A stretch of 10,691 bases of DNA from an uncultured Bacteroides sp. (GCA_959606905.1 CAUHML010000112.1:1-10691); one strand, 5' to 3'; shown: positions 1 to 8,621, counted from the first letter of the stretch. Notes: a model not told the origin generated them from the letters alone. Numbers and translations: made by a program.

Positions 1-31
1 ATATATTTAAGGTATCCATTTACCTACATGG

Positions 32-39
32 CAAAGATA
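32..39 (-). promoter_or_regulatory. Possible leftward -7 promoter box for a gene beyond the left edge
   Basis: Read on the minus strand, this is TATCTTTG followed by CC, a full match to the Bacteroides -7 consensus TAnnTTTG. No TTTG-type -33 element is seen at the usual 19-21 base distance. If it is real, it would drive a minus-strand gene starting left of the window. The leader contains a small inverted repeat, AGGTA/TACCT (10-25). The match could be chance in AT-rich DNA. Confidence 0.35.
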
Positions 40-173
40 GGCGATTCCCTCCTCCTTTTCCTTATGTATTTTGATTGAAAGGGTATACATTTTGACACAA
101 AAGACAAAAGACACAATACAATTGCAAATATAAACAGATTCACATTTTCCCTACACCTCTGTATAGGTACTAA

Positions 174-218
174 TAAACGGTATAAAGCCATCTTTGCTAA
201 ATGGATTTATACCGTTTA
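174..218 (-). terminator. Strong hairpin downstream of the operon, probable terminator
   Basis: Perfect 13-bp arms TAAACGGTATAAA (174-186) and TTTATACCGTTTA (206-218) enclose, after one mismatch, a further CCAT/ATGG stem (188-191 and 201-204) and a 9-base loop. The hairpin starts about 40 bases past the stop codon of the last gene of the minus-strand operon. The T-run after it on the minus strand is short and broken (TTATTAG), so it may act as a 3'-end stabilising or processing hairpin as well as a terminator. It is the only strong hairpin in the 1-259 gene-free stretch. The rest of that stretch is AT-rich with a short CAAAAGA-type low-complexity patch near 95-115. Confidence 0.6.
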
Positions 219-259
219 CAATATATAAAATACCTATTTTATGATGAAATGATTAAGAT

Positions 260-1279
260 CTACTTTCTTTTTACTATAATATGAGTTGTTACACGACGTT
301 GTCCATAGTGGTTAAAGACTCCATTATCAGTAGGATAATTGACAACATCTGTTTTTGCCGCTCCTTTCCCCTTCACATACATAGTAGTAGATCCACCACC
401 ATCCATATTAAGTGCATATTGAGGATTGAAATGCTTTTTGAGGAATAAGGTTACTTCTTTTGCGCTCATACCTTCCGCCTTACCAGCCCAGCGCCCATCA
501 ATAGTGACTAACAACAAATCTTTATCCTCTGTCACAGCAACCACCGTACGAGGATGACGTACTCCTTGATGTCTGCGATAATCTTCATAGTCAAAAGACT
601 CCAATTGTTCCATAGTATAATTACCAACAAAAGTTTCACCTAACGGATTGTAATCGTCAATCAGTGTGGGGGCACTAGCTAACAAATACTTTGCAGAATG
701 TTGTTTATATGTATCAATTGCAGCCTTTCCATTTCTGCCGCCATATATAATTCCAATATCAGATTTTCCATCCGAATAAAGCGCACCATCATGTTTCCAG
801 TATCGTAAATGTCCCTCCGGTAGTGTCACTTCAGAGATATTAGTTCCATTGATACGAATATAAATAGCTTCCTGTTCATACCCACCATTAATACCACCAA
901 TAGCCCCACGTACTTGTGCTGTAGTTGAAAGAGAATCTCCATTATTATATGTAAATTCAACTTTGTACTTATTGGAAAGTAAATCAATTTCCAGCACATT
1001 TACAATCTGTTGAGCCTTACTCACATCGTCATACCGTTCATAGTTATAATAAATAAAACCATCATCGATAGAATCAATTTTCCATTCATCTTGGACATTC
1101 TTCTGTAGAGTCGGAACTTTTACAACGGAAGGGTTGTCCGGTTCGTCCGGTTCATTTGGTGTTACCGGCTCTGTAACATCCGGTGTTTTGGGGTCATCAT
1201 TGATCCCATCACTTCCACAAGCGACAACTAGACAAAAAAATACGGATAAAAAAGCAATTGTTAACTTCGTAAACTTCAT
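260..1279 (-). CDS. Phosphodiester glycosidase (NAGPA/DUF2233) surface or periplasmic lipoprotein, canonical motif
   Basis: A protein of 339 residues from the chosen start. The N-terminus MKFTKLTIAFLSVFFCLVVAC is a lipoprotein signal peptide with the lipidated Cys at 21. A Pro/Asp/Glu-rich linker (about 28-50) follows, then one NAGPA domain (about 75-337). Visible family motifs are NGGY (131-134), HPRTVVAV (242-249), LLVTIDGRW (256-264), NMDGGGSTTMY (291-301), VNYPTDNG (313-320) and a final GQRRVTTHIIV. The family includes the human uncovering enzyme, which removes GlcNAc from GlcNAc-1-P-6-mannose diesters, and Bacteroides DUF2233 proteins. A role in cleaving sugar-1-phosphodiesters is inferred; the substrate is unknown. 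An upstream ATG at 1324 overlaps the previous stop codon (TAATG) but would add 15 residues ahead of the signal peptide, so the ATG at 1279 is preferred. It is the last gene of the operon. The acidic linker and SusC/SusD context favour surface exposure. Confidence 0.88.
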   Translation of the reverse strand: MKFTKLTIAFLSVFFCLVVACGSDGINDDPKTPDVTEPVTPNEPDEPDNPSVVKVPTLQKNVQDEWKIDSIDDGFIYYNYERYDDVSKAQQIVNVLEIDLLSNKYKVEFTYNNGDSLSTTAQVRGAIGGINGGYEQEAIYIRINGTNISEVTLPEGHLRYWKHDGALYSDGKSDIGIIYGGRNGKAAIDTYKQHSAKYLLASAPTLIDDYNPLGETFVGNYTMEQLESFDYEDYRRHQGVRHPRTVVAVTEDKDLLLVTIDGRWAGKAEGMSAKEVTLFLKKHFNPQYALNMDGGGSTTMYVKGKGAAKTDVVNYPTDNGVFNHYGQRRVTTHIIVKRK

Positions 1280-1323
1280 AATATAATTTTTTAAATAAAC
1301 ATATAGATTCCCTATTCGTATCA

Positions 1324-3177
1324 TTACTTATCATTAAAAGATTTCAATAATGGAGTTACGCCTGAAAGATCCCATATATCTGTAGACCAACCTATTTTCT
1401 TAGCAGCATCTACACTATTTTCCGTAGTAATACCATGGCAAATTGCAGTTTTATTGTTACCCCAATCATAAGTTCCGGCAGTATTAGCATCGGCCCCCGT
1501 CATACCTTTGTTGGGTCCCCATGCGATAATCATATCTTTTTTCGCATAACAATCCGTAGCCTTCGTATAGGTATTTGACTGCCATCCAATAACACGTCCT
1601 GATACAGGTTCACCATCAATCTGTTCATTCCAAGCGATACAACCTTTTATTGTAGGATTATTGCCATTAAGTCCTCCGGCAATACCACCTGCATTTCCTG
1701 TACTATAAAGAGTTCCTGTCGCAAAACAGTTTTCAACAACTACAGCATTCCTTGGTTCAGCAACAATACCACCGGCACGAGAAGACCCGATTACTTTTAC
1801 ATCTGCATAACAATTCCGTACAGTACCTTTAGCAAAAATGCCACCAATACCACCCACTTGCTGTATGCCACTTACAGTACCAGACACATATACATTTTCA
1901 ATCAAACACTCCAAAGCATTTGTTCCCAAATAACCGGCAACAATACCCGTACAAGAAGAACCATATCCAATAACTTCCGCATTTTCAAAGCGCACATTAC
2001 GACATGAACCATTCATTACCCCAAAGAAACTGGCGTACCGAGAACTGATCTCACAATGTAAATTTCTAATCGTATGTCCCTTACCATCAAAATGAATCTT
2101 TATATCAAAACGGTCAACAGGCTCACCCGTATTCAGCGGTTTCCAGTCAATGCCAGTCATATCAACATCATTCGTCATTTCGAAATAATAAGTTTTATCA
2201 AGTTCTACAACAGACATCATGTTCCTCATATGATTCCTATTGCTAATCAAATAAGGATTATCAACCGTTCCATCACCACCGTCAAATAAAGAAGAAGCTG
2301 CAACATAGATCACAGTAGACACTGTACCTTCGCCTTCATGATCATACTGTCCATTTCCAACCGGATGATTCACTACGCCTTTACCTGATGTCCATAGCGT
2401 GGAAGAACTTCCGTCAGCCAAACAAACCGCATTCTTCATCCCCAATGTTTTGGCAATAAAAGCTGCCTCCTCAAGTGTTGCACCATCAGCATTTCCCGTT
2501 ATAGCACCATCAATAGTAAGCAGCATCATTTTTCCCTGAGCAGTTATCCCAATCACAGACCGAGCCATACGTTGTGTATAAATAGCATCTTGAGGAAACG
2601 AACACACTTTCCCTTCCATAAGTAACATTGGACCTGATGCTAAAGCTGATTCATATTCATCTTCCACATCCGTATAATCTGAAAACGTACAAGACTTCAC
2701 ATCTACAGAACCTTCCGCATCAATAGCAATCACTCCGTTCACTTTACTGGCAGATTCGATCGTAGACGCAACCTTCACCACCTTATCCACCATAGTAAAT
2801 GTAGACGGATTTCCGGAAATAGAATAACTGCCATTGATAGCAAACAATGCTTTTTTATCTTTAGCAATCATACTAGTTTTGGCAGGAGTATCACATACAG
2901 CAACTCTGGTAGAAAACATAGTCGTCGGATATACCACATAAGAAACGCTTTGGGTAGTCCCCCACATGCTCGCTTGTGCCGTACAAACAGCTGCCCCGTT
3001 ACCTAAATCCGTTTTTTCCCAAGATGCTCTCATAAGAGCCAATGAATCCACATCCCATTTAATTTCTTGGTTGAAATCTTTTTTCAACATTTCGCTATAA
3101 TCTGAATTATCTCCAGAGTCACTACAACTATAGACTAACGCCAATAGAAAAGACATATATAAATATTTCATTTTCAT
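1324..3177 (-). CDS. NAGPA-like (DUF2233) lipoprotein fused to a C-terminal GLUG-repeat region, with degenerate DGGGS motif
   Basis: A protein of 617 residues. The lipoprotein signal MKMKYLYMSFLLALVYSC places the acylated Cys at 18. A NAGPA-like domain spans about 65-295, with NGSY (115-118), ASGPMLL (180-186), ARSVIGI...LLTIDG (205-224), LADGSSSTLW (253-262) and VVNHPVGNG (268-276). Where the family usually has DGGGS this protein has DGSSS, and the late Arg-Val pair (RRV in the neighbouring paralogue) is replaced by GTV. Residues 297-617 begin with GGDGTVDNPYLIS and contain FDGKGHTIRNL followed by GG-I-x(n)-NCYA-type repeats, the pattern of GLUG-motif beta-helical regions of Bacteroides surface proteins. 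The role is either phosphodiester glycosidase with altered chemistry or a glycan-binding derivative. The start at 3177 is favoured over the ATG at 3189 because GGAG lies 7 bases upstream of it and the signal peptide then begins normally. Only a few bases separate it from the SusD gene. Confidence 0.85.
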   Translation of the reverse strand: MKMKYLYMSFLLALVYSCSDSGDNSDYSEMLKKDFNQEIKWDVDSLALMRASWEKTDLGNGAAVCTAQASMWGTTQSVSYVVYPTTMFSTRVAVCDTPAKTSMIAKDKKALFAINGSYSISGNPSTFTMVDKVVKVASTIESASKVNGVIAIDAEGSVDVKSCTFSDYTDVEDEYESALASGPMLLMEGKVCSFPQDAIYTQRMARSVIGITAQGKMMLLTIDGAITGNADGATLEEAAFIAKTLGMKNAVCLADGSSSTLWTSGKGVVNHPVGNGQYDHEGEGTVSTVIYVAASSLFDGGDGTVDNPYLISNRNHMRNMMSVVELDKTYYFEMTNDVDMTGIDWKPLNTGEPVDRFDIKIHFDGKGHTIRNLHCEISSRYASFFGVMNGSCRNVRFENAEVIGYGSSCTGIVAGYLGTNALECLIENVYVSGTVSGIQQVGGIGGIFAKGTVRNCYADVKVIGSSRAGGIVAEPRNAVVVENCFATGTLYSTGNAGGIAGGLNGNNPTIKGCIAWNEQIDGEPVSGRVIGWQSNTYTKATDCYAKKDMIIAWGPNKGMTGADANTAGTYDWGNNKTAICHGITTENSVDAAKKIGWSTDIWDLSGVTPLLKSFNDK

Positions 3178-3195
3178 TATTTTCTCCATTTAAAA

Positions 3196-4947
3196 TTAAA
3201 AAATAAGTCCATCATTCCAACCCGGGTTCTGCGTTAATGCTCCATTGGTTAAAACACGATCCTTTGTTGGTATCGGGTACAAGTAATCCTTGTCCTCATT
3301 CCATACTCTTTTGATACTTTGATGAATAATCAAATTACCACTTGTCTCATGATCCAAGCTAAGTTCACCACCTATCTCAAACTGATCTACACAAGAAGAG
3401 TTTCCTTTATCAGTACTCAAATACAGATAAACATCATTCGTTCCATCACCGTCCAAATCATATTCACCCGGACCGGGAAAATAAATACCAAGAAATGGTT
3501 TTTCAAATATTTTACCTTCCTTCCAACGCATGATATCATAATATCTAAAGCCTTCCATTACCAGTTCTATAGCGCGTTCACGTCTAATTTCAAGGATAAT
3601 CCCCTGATTATCGTCACTTTCCACGTGCGGATACCACTCCTTCAAATAAGGGTCCGGATTAGCATTTGCTGTTGCCATTAATAAATTCGGCATATTTACA
3701 CGAGCCCTTAGCTTATTAATTGTTTTATTCAAATCATCCTGAGTCAATGTCCCCAATTCTGCTTTTGCTTCCGCACAATTCAAATAAACTTCGGCTGTAC
3801 GAAACAATGGCAAATCAGATTCAGAAGACATATCATATTTAACTCCACAATCGTACTTCTTCAGATGATACCCTAATTTTGCCAACTTAAAGTTTGGCAG
3901 ATATTTTTTCCCGTCATCACGTACATATCCTGCTGCACGAATCGTTTGTGTCAGACGCGGATCACGGTTTTTCATCTCTTCCACAAATCCAATAGTCTCA
4001 TAATTACTCTTATCTGTAAAACGAGAACCATCTTTCATCAGATAAGAATTAACAAAACGCTTTGTCACACCTGAATTTGCCTCACCAGGAGAATTGCAAA
4101 ATGCCTGTACAATATTAGTCAATCCCAAAGCTGCATTGTAATCTTTCGCCAGGATTATTTCCGTGGGTTCAGCATTCAAAGAGCCAAATAAATTGAAATA
4201 AGGGGTAGAACCTGCCGTATAAACTGTATAACCACTCTCATTGATAAAGATATCCGATGCGGATGCACATTCACGAAGATACTTTTCCCAATCATTCAAA
4301 CCATGATACTTTCGAAATGTACCTTCAAACAAACAAATTCTGGATTTTAAAGCCAAAGCAGTCCAACGAGTCACCCGGTATACATCTTTTTGTTTTCTCA
4401 AATTATCAATCGCGAAATCAATGTCCTCCAATACTTTCCCCATTACAAACTCACGAGAATCTCTAGGTTTACTCAAAGCTTCCGTATCAGCACTTCCAAT
4501 CACATAATCATACCATGGCACATCTCCAAAACGCCTCACCTTTACAAAATAAAAATAAGCTCTAAAAAAACGTGCCAAACCTTCATAATGATTCCGTACT
4601 TCCTCATTCTGGCAACGATAAATGTTCTCCAGGCAGAAATTAATATCACGAAGGGCTCCCCAACCCCAACCATCGAAATTAGAATCTGTTTCAGGTATAG
4701 TGCGTTGCCCGCTAATCGCTTTTTCCAAGATAGGCTGAATAATTACATCACCGTAATCTTTAAACACTCCTGTACCCGAAATACAAGCGACATAGAAATT
4801 GTTTGAATACAATTCTAACTCGTTTTCTGTTGTAAAGAATGTTTCCGGTGTAATTTTATCTTCCGGAAATTTATCCAAAATACTTTCACAAGAAATCATT
4901 GCCATCAGAGGCAAGAGCATCCATATTTTATATTTTATACTACTCAT
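3196..4947 (-). CDS. SusD/RagB-like outer-membrane glycan-binding lipoprotein
   Basis: A protein of 583 residues, typical for SusD homologues. The signal MSSIKYKIWMLLPLMAMISC ends in a lipobox with Cys 20. The mature N-terminus ILDKFPEDKITPETFF is the classic SusD opening. TPR-like helices carry ARFFRAYFYFVKVRRFGDVPW (about 125-145), and the C-terminal SusD_RagB region shows RTAEVYLNCAEAKAELG (383-399), INKLRARV (410-417) and LEIRRERAIELVMEGFRYYDIMRW (452-475), ending YLYPIPTKDRV...NPGWN. It should cap the SusC barrel encoded just upstream and bind ligand at the cell surface. The gene begins 23 bases after the susC stop, with AGGA ahead of the ATG, so the two are co-transcribed. An insert DLDGDGTND (497-505) resembles a calcium-binding loop. 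The ligand is not evident from the sequence; the downstream NAGPA-type genes point to a phosphodiester-containing glycan. Confidence 0.95.
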   Translation of the reverse strand: MSSIKYKIWMLLPLMAMISCESILDKFPEDKITPETFFTTENELELYSNNFYVACISGTGVFKDYGDVIIQPILEKAISGQRTIPETDSNFDGWGWGALRDINFCLENIYRCQNEEVRNHYEGLARFFRAYFYFVKVRRFGDVPWYDYVIGSADTEALSKPRDSREFVMGKVLEDIDFAIDNLRKQKDVYRVTRWTALALKSRICLFEGTFRKYHGLNDWEKYLRECASASDIFINESGYTVYTAGSTPYFNLFGSLNAEPTEIILAKDYNAALGLTNIVQAFCNSPGEANSGVTKRFVNSYLMKDGSRFTDKSNYETIGFVEEMKNRDPRLTQTIRAAGYVRDDGKKYLPNFKLAKLGYHLKKYDCGVKYDMSSESDLPLFRTAEVYLNCAEAKAELGTLTQDDLNKTINKLRARVNMPNLLMATANANPDPYLKEWYPHVESDDNQGIILEIRRERAIELVMEGFRYYDIMRWKEGKIFEKPFLGIYFPGPGEYDLDGDGTNDVYLYLSTDKGNSSCVDQFEIGGELSLDHETSGNLIIHQSIKRVWNEDKDYLYPIPTKDRVLTNGALTQNPGWNDGLIF

Positions 4948-4970
4948 ATTATCCTAGTTTTTATTTTCCA

Positions 4971-7900
4971 TTAAAAAGTCACATCAATTCCAAATGAATA
5001 GGTCTTACTCATTGGATAAGAAGTCACGTTCGTATGACCACTTTTCCAGCTCGTAGAAGCCCCAGCATGTTCCGGATCAATATAATTACTATGTAAAGGG
5101 CTGAATGTAAAAAGATTCTCTCCACTAAAATAAACCCTGACACGTTCCATATGCAAAGCCTTTAGCCAAGTACGTGGCAAAGAGTAACCGACTGTTACAT
5201 TTTTAAGACGGCAATAAGCCACATTTTGCAAATAGCGAGTATTAGGTTTAGACAACTCACGTGGATTAACATCCAATGCCACATAGCCTCTCGGACGTGG
5301 GAAATAAGCATCCGGATTATCTTCTGACCAAACATCTGTCAAGAAATCCTTCGGAATAAAAGTACAATAAGGACGGGCATAGGGACCCCAGAACAGACTA
5401 GTTTCACCATTGGGATACCAATGTTGGCGACCGACGCCTTGCAACAAAGCAGAAAAATCAATTCCATTCCAATCTGCAGCTAATCTGACAGAATATGTAT
5501 ATCTTGGTAAAGAATTTCCAATCACTTTCTGATCCTTCACATTGTTTGCCGATAAAGTAGGAGAAATAATATTATCGCCATCCAAGTCCACATATTTCAC
5601 ATCCCCCGCATGGAGACCTTGAGATTTTACAGAAATATTCAATATATTATTTACGTAACTCTGATTTACCGGATAGTTTTCAGCTTCTTCATCAGTTTTG
5701 AAGAGACCATCAACAACATATCCCCAAATCTCTCCCAGTTGTTGTCCTTCATATGGAGTGCCCAATGTTTTGTTATCATTGTTATACTTTGTCACTTTAG
5801 TCGTATTATCAGCCAAGCCTAGTACGACAGAATAATGGAACGCTTTTCCCTTTAGATTAAAAGAATCATTCCAACTAATCGATGCTTCCCAACCTTTCGT
5901 ACGTAAGTTAGCAGCATTTGTTTTTGGAGAAGAAGCACCATATACATTCGGAAGATCCTTGGAAGCCATCAACATATCTTTCGTATCACGTACATATATA
6001 TCAGCCGTCATATTCAAACGATTATTCAATAGTCCGAGATCCAAACCGATATTTTTTGTAACAACCGTTTCCCAAGTGAAATCAGAAGCATTCGGAGCAG
6101 AGATACTAGCACCTGACGCTTTATTTTTATCACCAAAAGCATAAGAAATTGTACCACCAGAAGATATAGTCTGCAAATAGTCATAATATCCGACTTGTTG
6201 GTTTCCTAATGCTCCCAAAGAAAAGCGTAATTTCAAATTACTAATTTGTTTACGTAATGGTGCAAAGAACTTTTCTTCATTAATTCTCCACCCGGCAGAA
6301 ACTGAAGGAAAAAAGCCATAGCGATGTCCCCGGGCAAACCGTGAACTACCATCATAGCGTCCGCTAAATTCAAATAAATATCTATTTTTATAGTCATAAT
6401 TCAAACGATAAAAAAGACCGAAAAGAGCATATCTATTTTTACCACCCGCAATACTCATTTCATCACCATTAGCTAAATTAAAATCAGTTAAATCTTCGGA
6501 CAATAAATCATTACGTTGTATTTTGATGTCTTTAAAAAATTTAGTTTCATAATTGACACCGGCAGTTGCACTTACATGGTGCACATCGGCAAATGTATTT
6601 GTATAATTTCCATAAATATTGTATGAATGAAACCAATCATGATTAGAACGTTCATAAAGAGTATTAAGGCCATAACCATCTGTTTTCCAAAGAACTTCTC
6701 CGGGTACACGTGAATATGGATAATTAGCACTACGATTCATTGCCGTATATTCATGTTGAGCAAACGAATAATTAGCCGTCACCGTTACATTCTTAACAGG
6801 TGTCATTACCGCCTCAAAGGTGGTATTAAAAAAGTAATTAGTATCCTCATTCTTGTGTTTACCGTATTCAAGAATTGCACTAAGATCATTAGCAGGGCGA
6901 TATCCTCCTGTAATAACTGTTGCATTCCCCATATATGTACCATCCGGATTGATTGGAACAATAGAAGCTAAGGCATGCTTACTTATCGCATCAAAAAGAT
7001 TGTTAATAGCACCTGGCCCCGGAAATGGATAAGAATCCTTTTTGTATGACGTATTATTACTTATCTTCAACCATGGAGCAATCTCAATACTTACCTTGGA
7101 ACGGAAATTGTATTTAGTGAAACTATCCATATTTTTCCGAATAACTCCTTTCTGATCATAATAAGCACCGGAAAGGAAATAGTGCACTTTCTTATTGCCA
7201 CCACTGACACTAATATTGTGTTCCCATGTAGGACGAGACTCATCCATGAAGTAGTTATACCAATCAAAGTTACCATAATATTTATATTCACCATCTTTGA
7301 TAACCACCCACGGTCGTTCCGGATTTTCCGTTTTATCATTACGCCGGATCCACATTTCATAATAATCTTCATCATTATAATTCGTATAGTTAGAACCTTG
7401 ATAGGTAGAATAAAACATATCATTGATAGCCGCCGAATAATAACCGCGAGTCTCAAAATCTCTGGAAACTGTAGGTGAGCCAAAGCTATAACGTCCGTTA
7501 TAAGAAACACGTGTTTTACCATCATTACCAGATTTTGTTGTAACCAAAATTACTCCATAAGCTGCACGAGCCCCATATACAGCAGCCGAAGAAGCATCTT
7601 TCAATACACTAATAGACTCCACATCATTGGGATTCACTGCATCGATAGTACCTTCTACACCATCAACTAATATCAAAGGCGTGGCACTACTACTGATAGA
7701 ATTGATACCACGAATATTTATGCTACCACCCTGTCCCGGACGACCGTTAGAAACAGTAACATTCATATTAGGAACAGCTCCTTGAAGTAGTTTAGACAAA
7801 TTATCGGCCGAACGTCCGATTACTTGTTTATCGTCAACCACAGCAACAGCACCCGTCAAATTGATTTTTTTCTGTGTACCATATCCCACAACAACTACTT

Positions 7901-8546
7901 CTTCCAAAACCTTGGTATCCTCTTCCAATGTAATAATCAAAGTTTTACCATCCTCAACTTTTACCTGTTGGTCTTTATAACCAATATATGAGATATTCAA
8001 CACATTAAGCTTTCCTTCTTCTCCGTTTAAAGAAAAATTTCCGTTTACATCACTCACCGTTCCTCTATTGCTTCCTTTCAGAGCAATTGTAACACCAATC
8101 AACGGTTCACCGTTCGTATCAACGACCTTACCTGTAATCTTCTTCAAATTTCCATCAGGCGCAAATCTTTTACTAGACAAAATTATGCTTTTATCAAGCA
8201 CTGAATAAACAACGTCACTTCCCTTAAAAACCTCATCTAGAATTTTAAAAATATTCTGTTTATTGACATTAATAGAGACACGTTTATGTACATTAACCTG
8301 CTGACTGTTAAAGAAGAATACAAAGTCAGTCCGCGATTCTATTATTTTCAAGACGGTTTCAATCGTTTGATTATTGACTTTCAAGTCAAGGATCGCATTT
8401 TGCGCATAAGTATTTGTCGCACGAATGCATCCTATCGAAACACATAGCATAATAATTAATAATCTCATAGGCAATGGAATTCCTTTTAAAGTTGCTTTCA
8501 GTAGCCTTTTAATCCCAAGAATTTGGATACTACAATGTTTTTGCAT
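4971..8546 (-). CDS. SusC/RagA-like TonB-dependent transporter with N-terminal STN signalling domain
   Basis: An outer-membrane barrel of 1191 residues that imports the ligand captured by SusD. In order: an n-region and signal peptide ending near TYAQ (about 27-49); an STN domain (about 51-125, starting AILDLKVNNQTIETVLKII); a carboxypeptidase-regulatory-like domain (about 136-208, ITGKVVDTNGEPLIGV); the TonB-box region EEVVVVGYGTQKK (215-227); a plug (about 230-340) with NIRGINSI, PLILVDGVEG and SVLKDASSAAVYGARAAYGVILVTT; then a long beta-barrel ending in the aromatic SFGIDVTF. The STN domain marks it as a transducer that signals ligand occupancy to a FecR protein, and the fecR and sigma genes lie directly upstream. 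The ATG at 8546 is chosen because the longer open frame starts with TTG at 8597, adds 17 residues not expected in the family, and covers the 5' leader. No housekeeping promoter is visible on the sense strand, consistent with ECF-sigma control. Confidence 0.95.
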   Translation of the reverse strand: MQKHCSIQILGIKRLLKATLKGIPLPMRLLIIMLCVSIGCIRATNTYAQNAILDLKVNNQTIETVLKIIESRTDFVFFFNSQQVNVHKRVSINVNKQNIFKILDEVFKGSDVVYSVLDKSIILSSKRFAPDGNLKKITGKVVDTNGEPLIGVTIALKGSNRGTVSDVNGNFSLNGEEGKLNVLNISYIGYKDQQVKVEDGKTLIITLEEDTKVLEEVVVVGYGTQKKINLTGAVAVVDDKQVIGRSADNLSKLLQGAVPNMNVTVSNGRPGQGGSINIRGINSISSSATPLILVDGVEGTIDAVNPNDVESISVLKDASSAAVYGARAAYGVILVTTKSGNDGKTRVSYNGRYSFGSPTVSRDFETRGYYSAAINDMFYSTYQGSNYTNYNDEDYYEMWIRRNDKTENPERPWVVIKDGEYKYYGNFDWYNYFMDESRPTWEHNISVSGGNKKVHYFLSGAYYDQKGVIRKNMDSFTKYNFRSKVSIEIAPWLKISNNTSYKKDSYPFPGPGAINNLFDAISKHALASIVPINPDGTYMGNATVITGGYRPANDLSAILEYGKHKNEDTNYFFNTTFEAVMTPVKNVTVTANYSFAQHEYTAMNRSANYPYSRVPGEVLWKTDGYGLNTLYERSNHDWFHSYNIYGNYTNTFADVHHVSATAGVNYETKFFKDIKIQRNDLLSEDLTDFNLANGDEMSIAGGKNRYALFGLFYRLNYDYKNRYLFEFSGRYDGSSRFARGHRYGFFPSVSAGWRINEEKFFAPLRKQISNLKLRFSLGALGNQQVGYYDYLQTISSGGTISYAFGDKNKASGASISAPNASDFTWETVVTKNIGLDLGLLNNRLNMTADIYVRDTKDMLMASKDLPNVYGASSPKTNAANLRTKGWEASISWNDSFNLKGKAFHYSVVLGLADNTTKVTKYNNDNKTLGTPYEGQQLGEIWGYVVDGLFKTDEEAENYPVNQSYVNNILNISVKSQGLHAGDVKYVDLDGDNIISPTLSANNVKDQKVIGNSLPRYTYSVRLAADWNGIDFSALLQGVGRQHWYPNGETSLFWGPYARPYCTFIPKDFLTDVWSEDNPDAYFPRPRGYVALDVNPRELSKPNTRYLQNVAYCRLKNVTVGYSLPRTWLKALHMERVRVYFSGENLFTFSPLHSNYIDPEHAGASTSWKSGHTNVTSYPMSKTYSFGIDVTF

Positions 8547-8553
8547 AAATTTG
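8522..8553 (+). promoter_or_regulatory. Antisense housekeeping-type promoter across the susC start codon
   Basis: On the plus strand TTTG (8522-8525) is separated by exactly 20 bases from TAAATTTG (8546-8553). This fits the Bacteroides major sigma factor pattern, -33 TTTG and -7 TAnnTTTG. It points away from the susC gene body, into its leader, and would start RNA at about 8558-8562. No plus-strand protein gene follows, but a hairpin and T-run does, so the promoter predicts a short antisense RNA. Confidence 0.62.
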
Positions 8554-8585
8554 TTGTGATTTAAATTAAAAATAAAGTTAACTAC

Positions 8586-8603
8586 ACTTGTCGGCAAACA
8601 AGT
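8586..8603. repeat. Palindromic element in the susC leader (6-bp arms, 6-bp spacer)
   Basis: ACTTGT (8586-8591) and ACAAGT (8598-8603) are perfect inverted copies around CGGCAA. The element lies 40-57 bases upstream of the susC ATG. In the predicted antisense RNA it forms a 5' stem-loop; in the sense mRNA it forms the complementary one. As DNA it could also be a small operator. Which role applies cannot be told from the sequence. Confidence 0.45.
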
Positions 8604-8621
8604 AAGGCTAAATGATTTTTT

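Noticed and set aside
95..115. CAAAAGA-like short tandem repeat near the left edge
   Set aside because: Only two to three imperfect units; low complexity in AT-rich intergenic DNA, not a CRISPR or convincing regulatory array.
1730..2000. Repetitive GG-I/NCYA coding pattern considered as DNA repeats or a CRISPR
   Set aside because: The periodicity is at protein level (GLUG repeats) with diverged nucleotides; no conserved DNA repeat or spacer structure is present.
3319..3681. Plus-strand open frame of 120 codons opposite the SusD gene (and similar ones at 4257-4806, 5610-6971 and 7182-7478)
   Set aside because: These are shadows of strongly supported minus-strand genes, with low-complexity Ile/His/Thr-rich translations and no promoter or ribosome-binding site.
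7091..7525. Open frame of 144 codons on the minus strand inside the SusC gene
   Set aside because: It is in another frame of a clear SusC barrel coding region, the composition is Ile/Met/Arg-rich without domain features, and it has no start signals.
8547..8597. N-terminal extension of SusC from a TTG start
   Set aside because: TTG start, residues foreign to the family, and overlap with the leader and predicted antisense RNA; the ATG at 8546 gives a normal signal-peptide protein.
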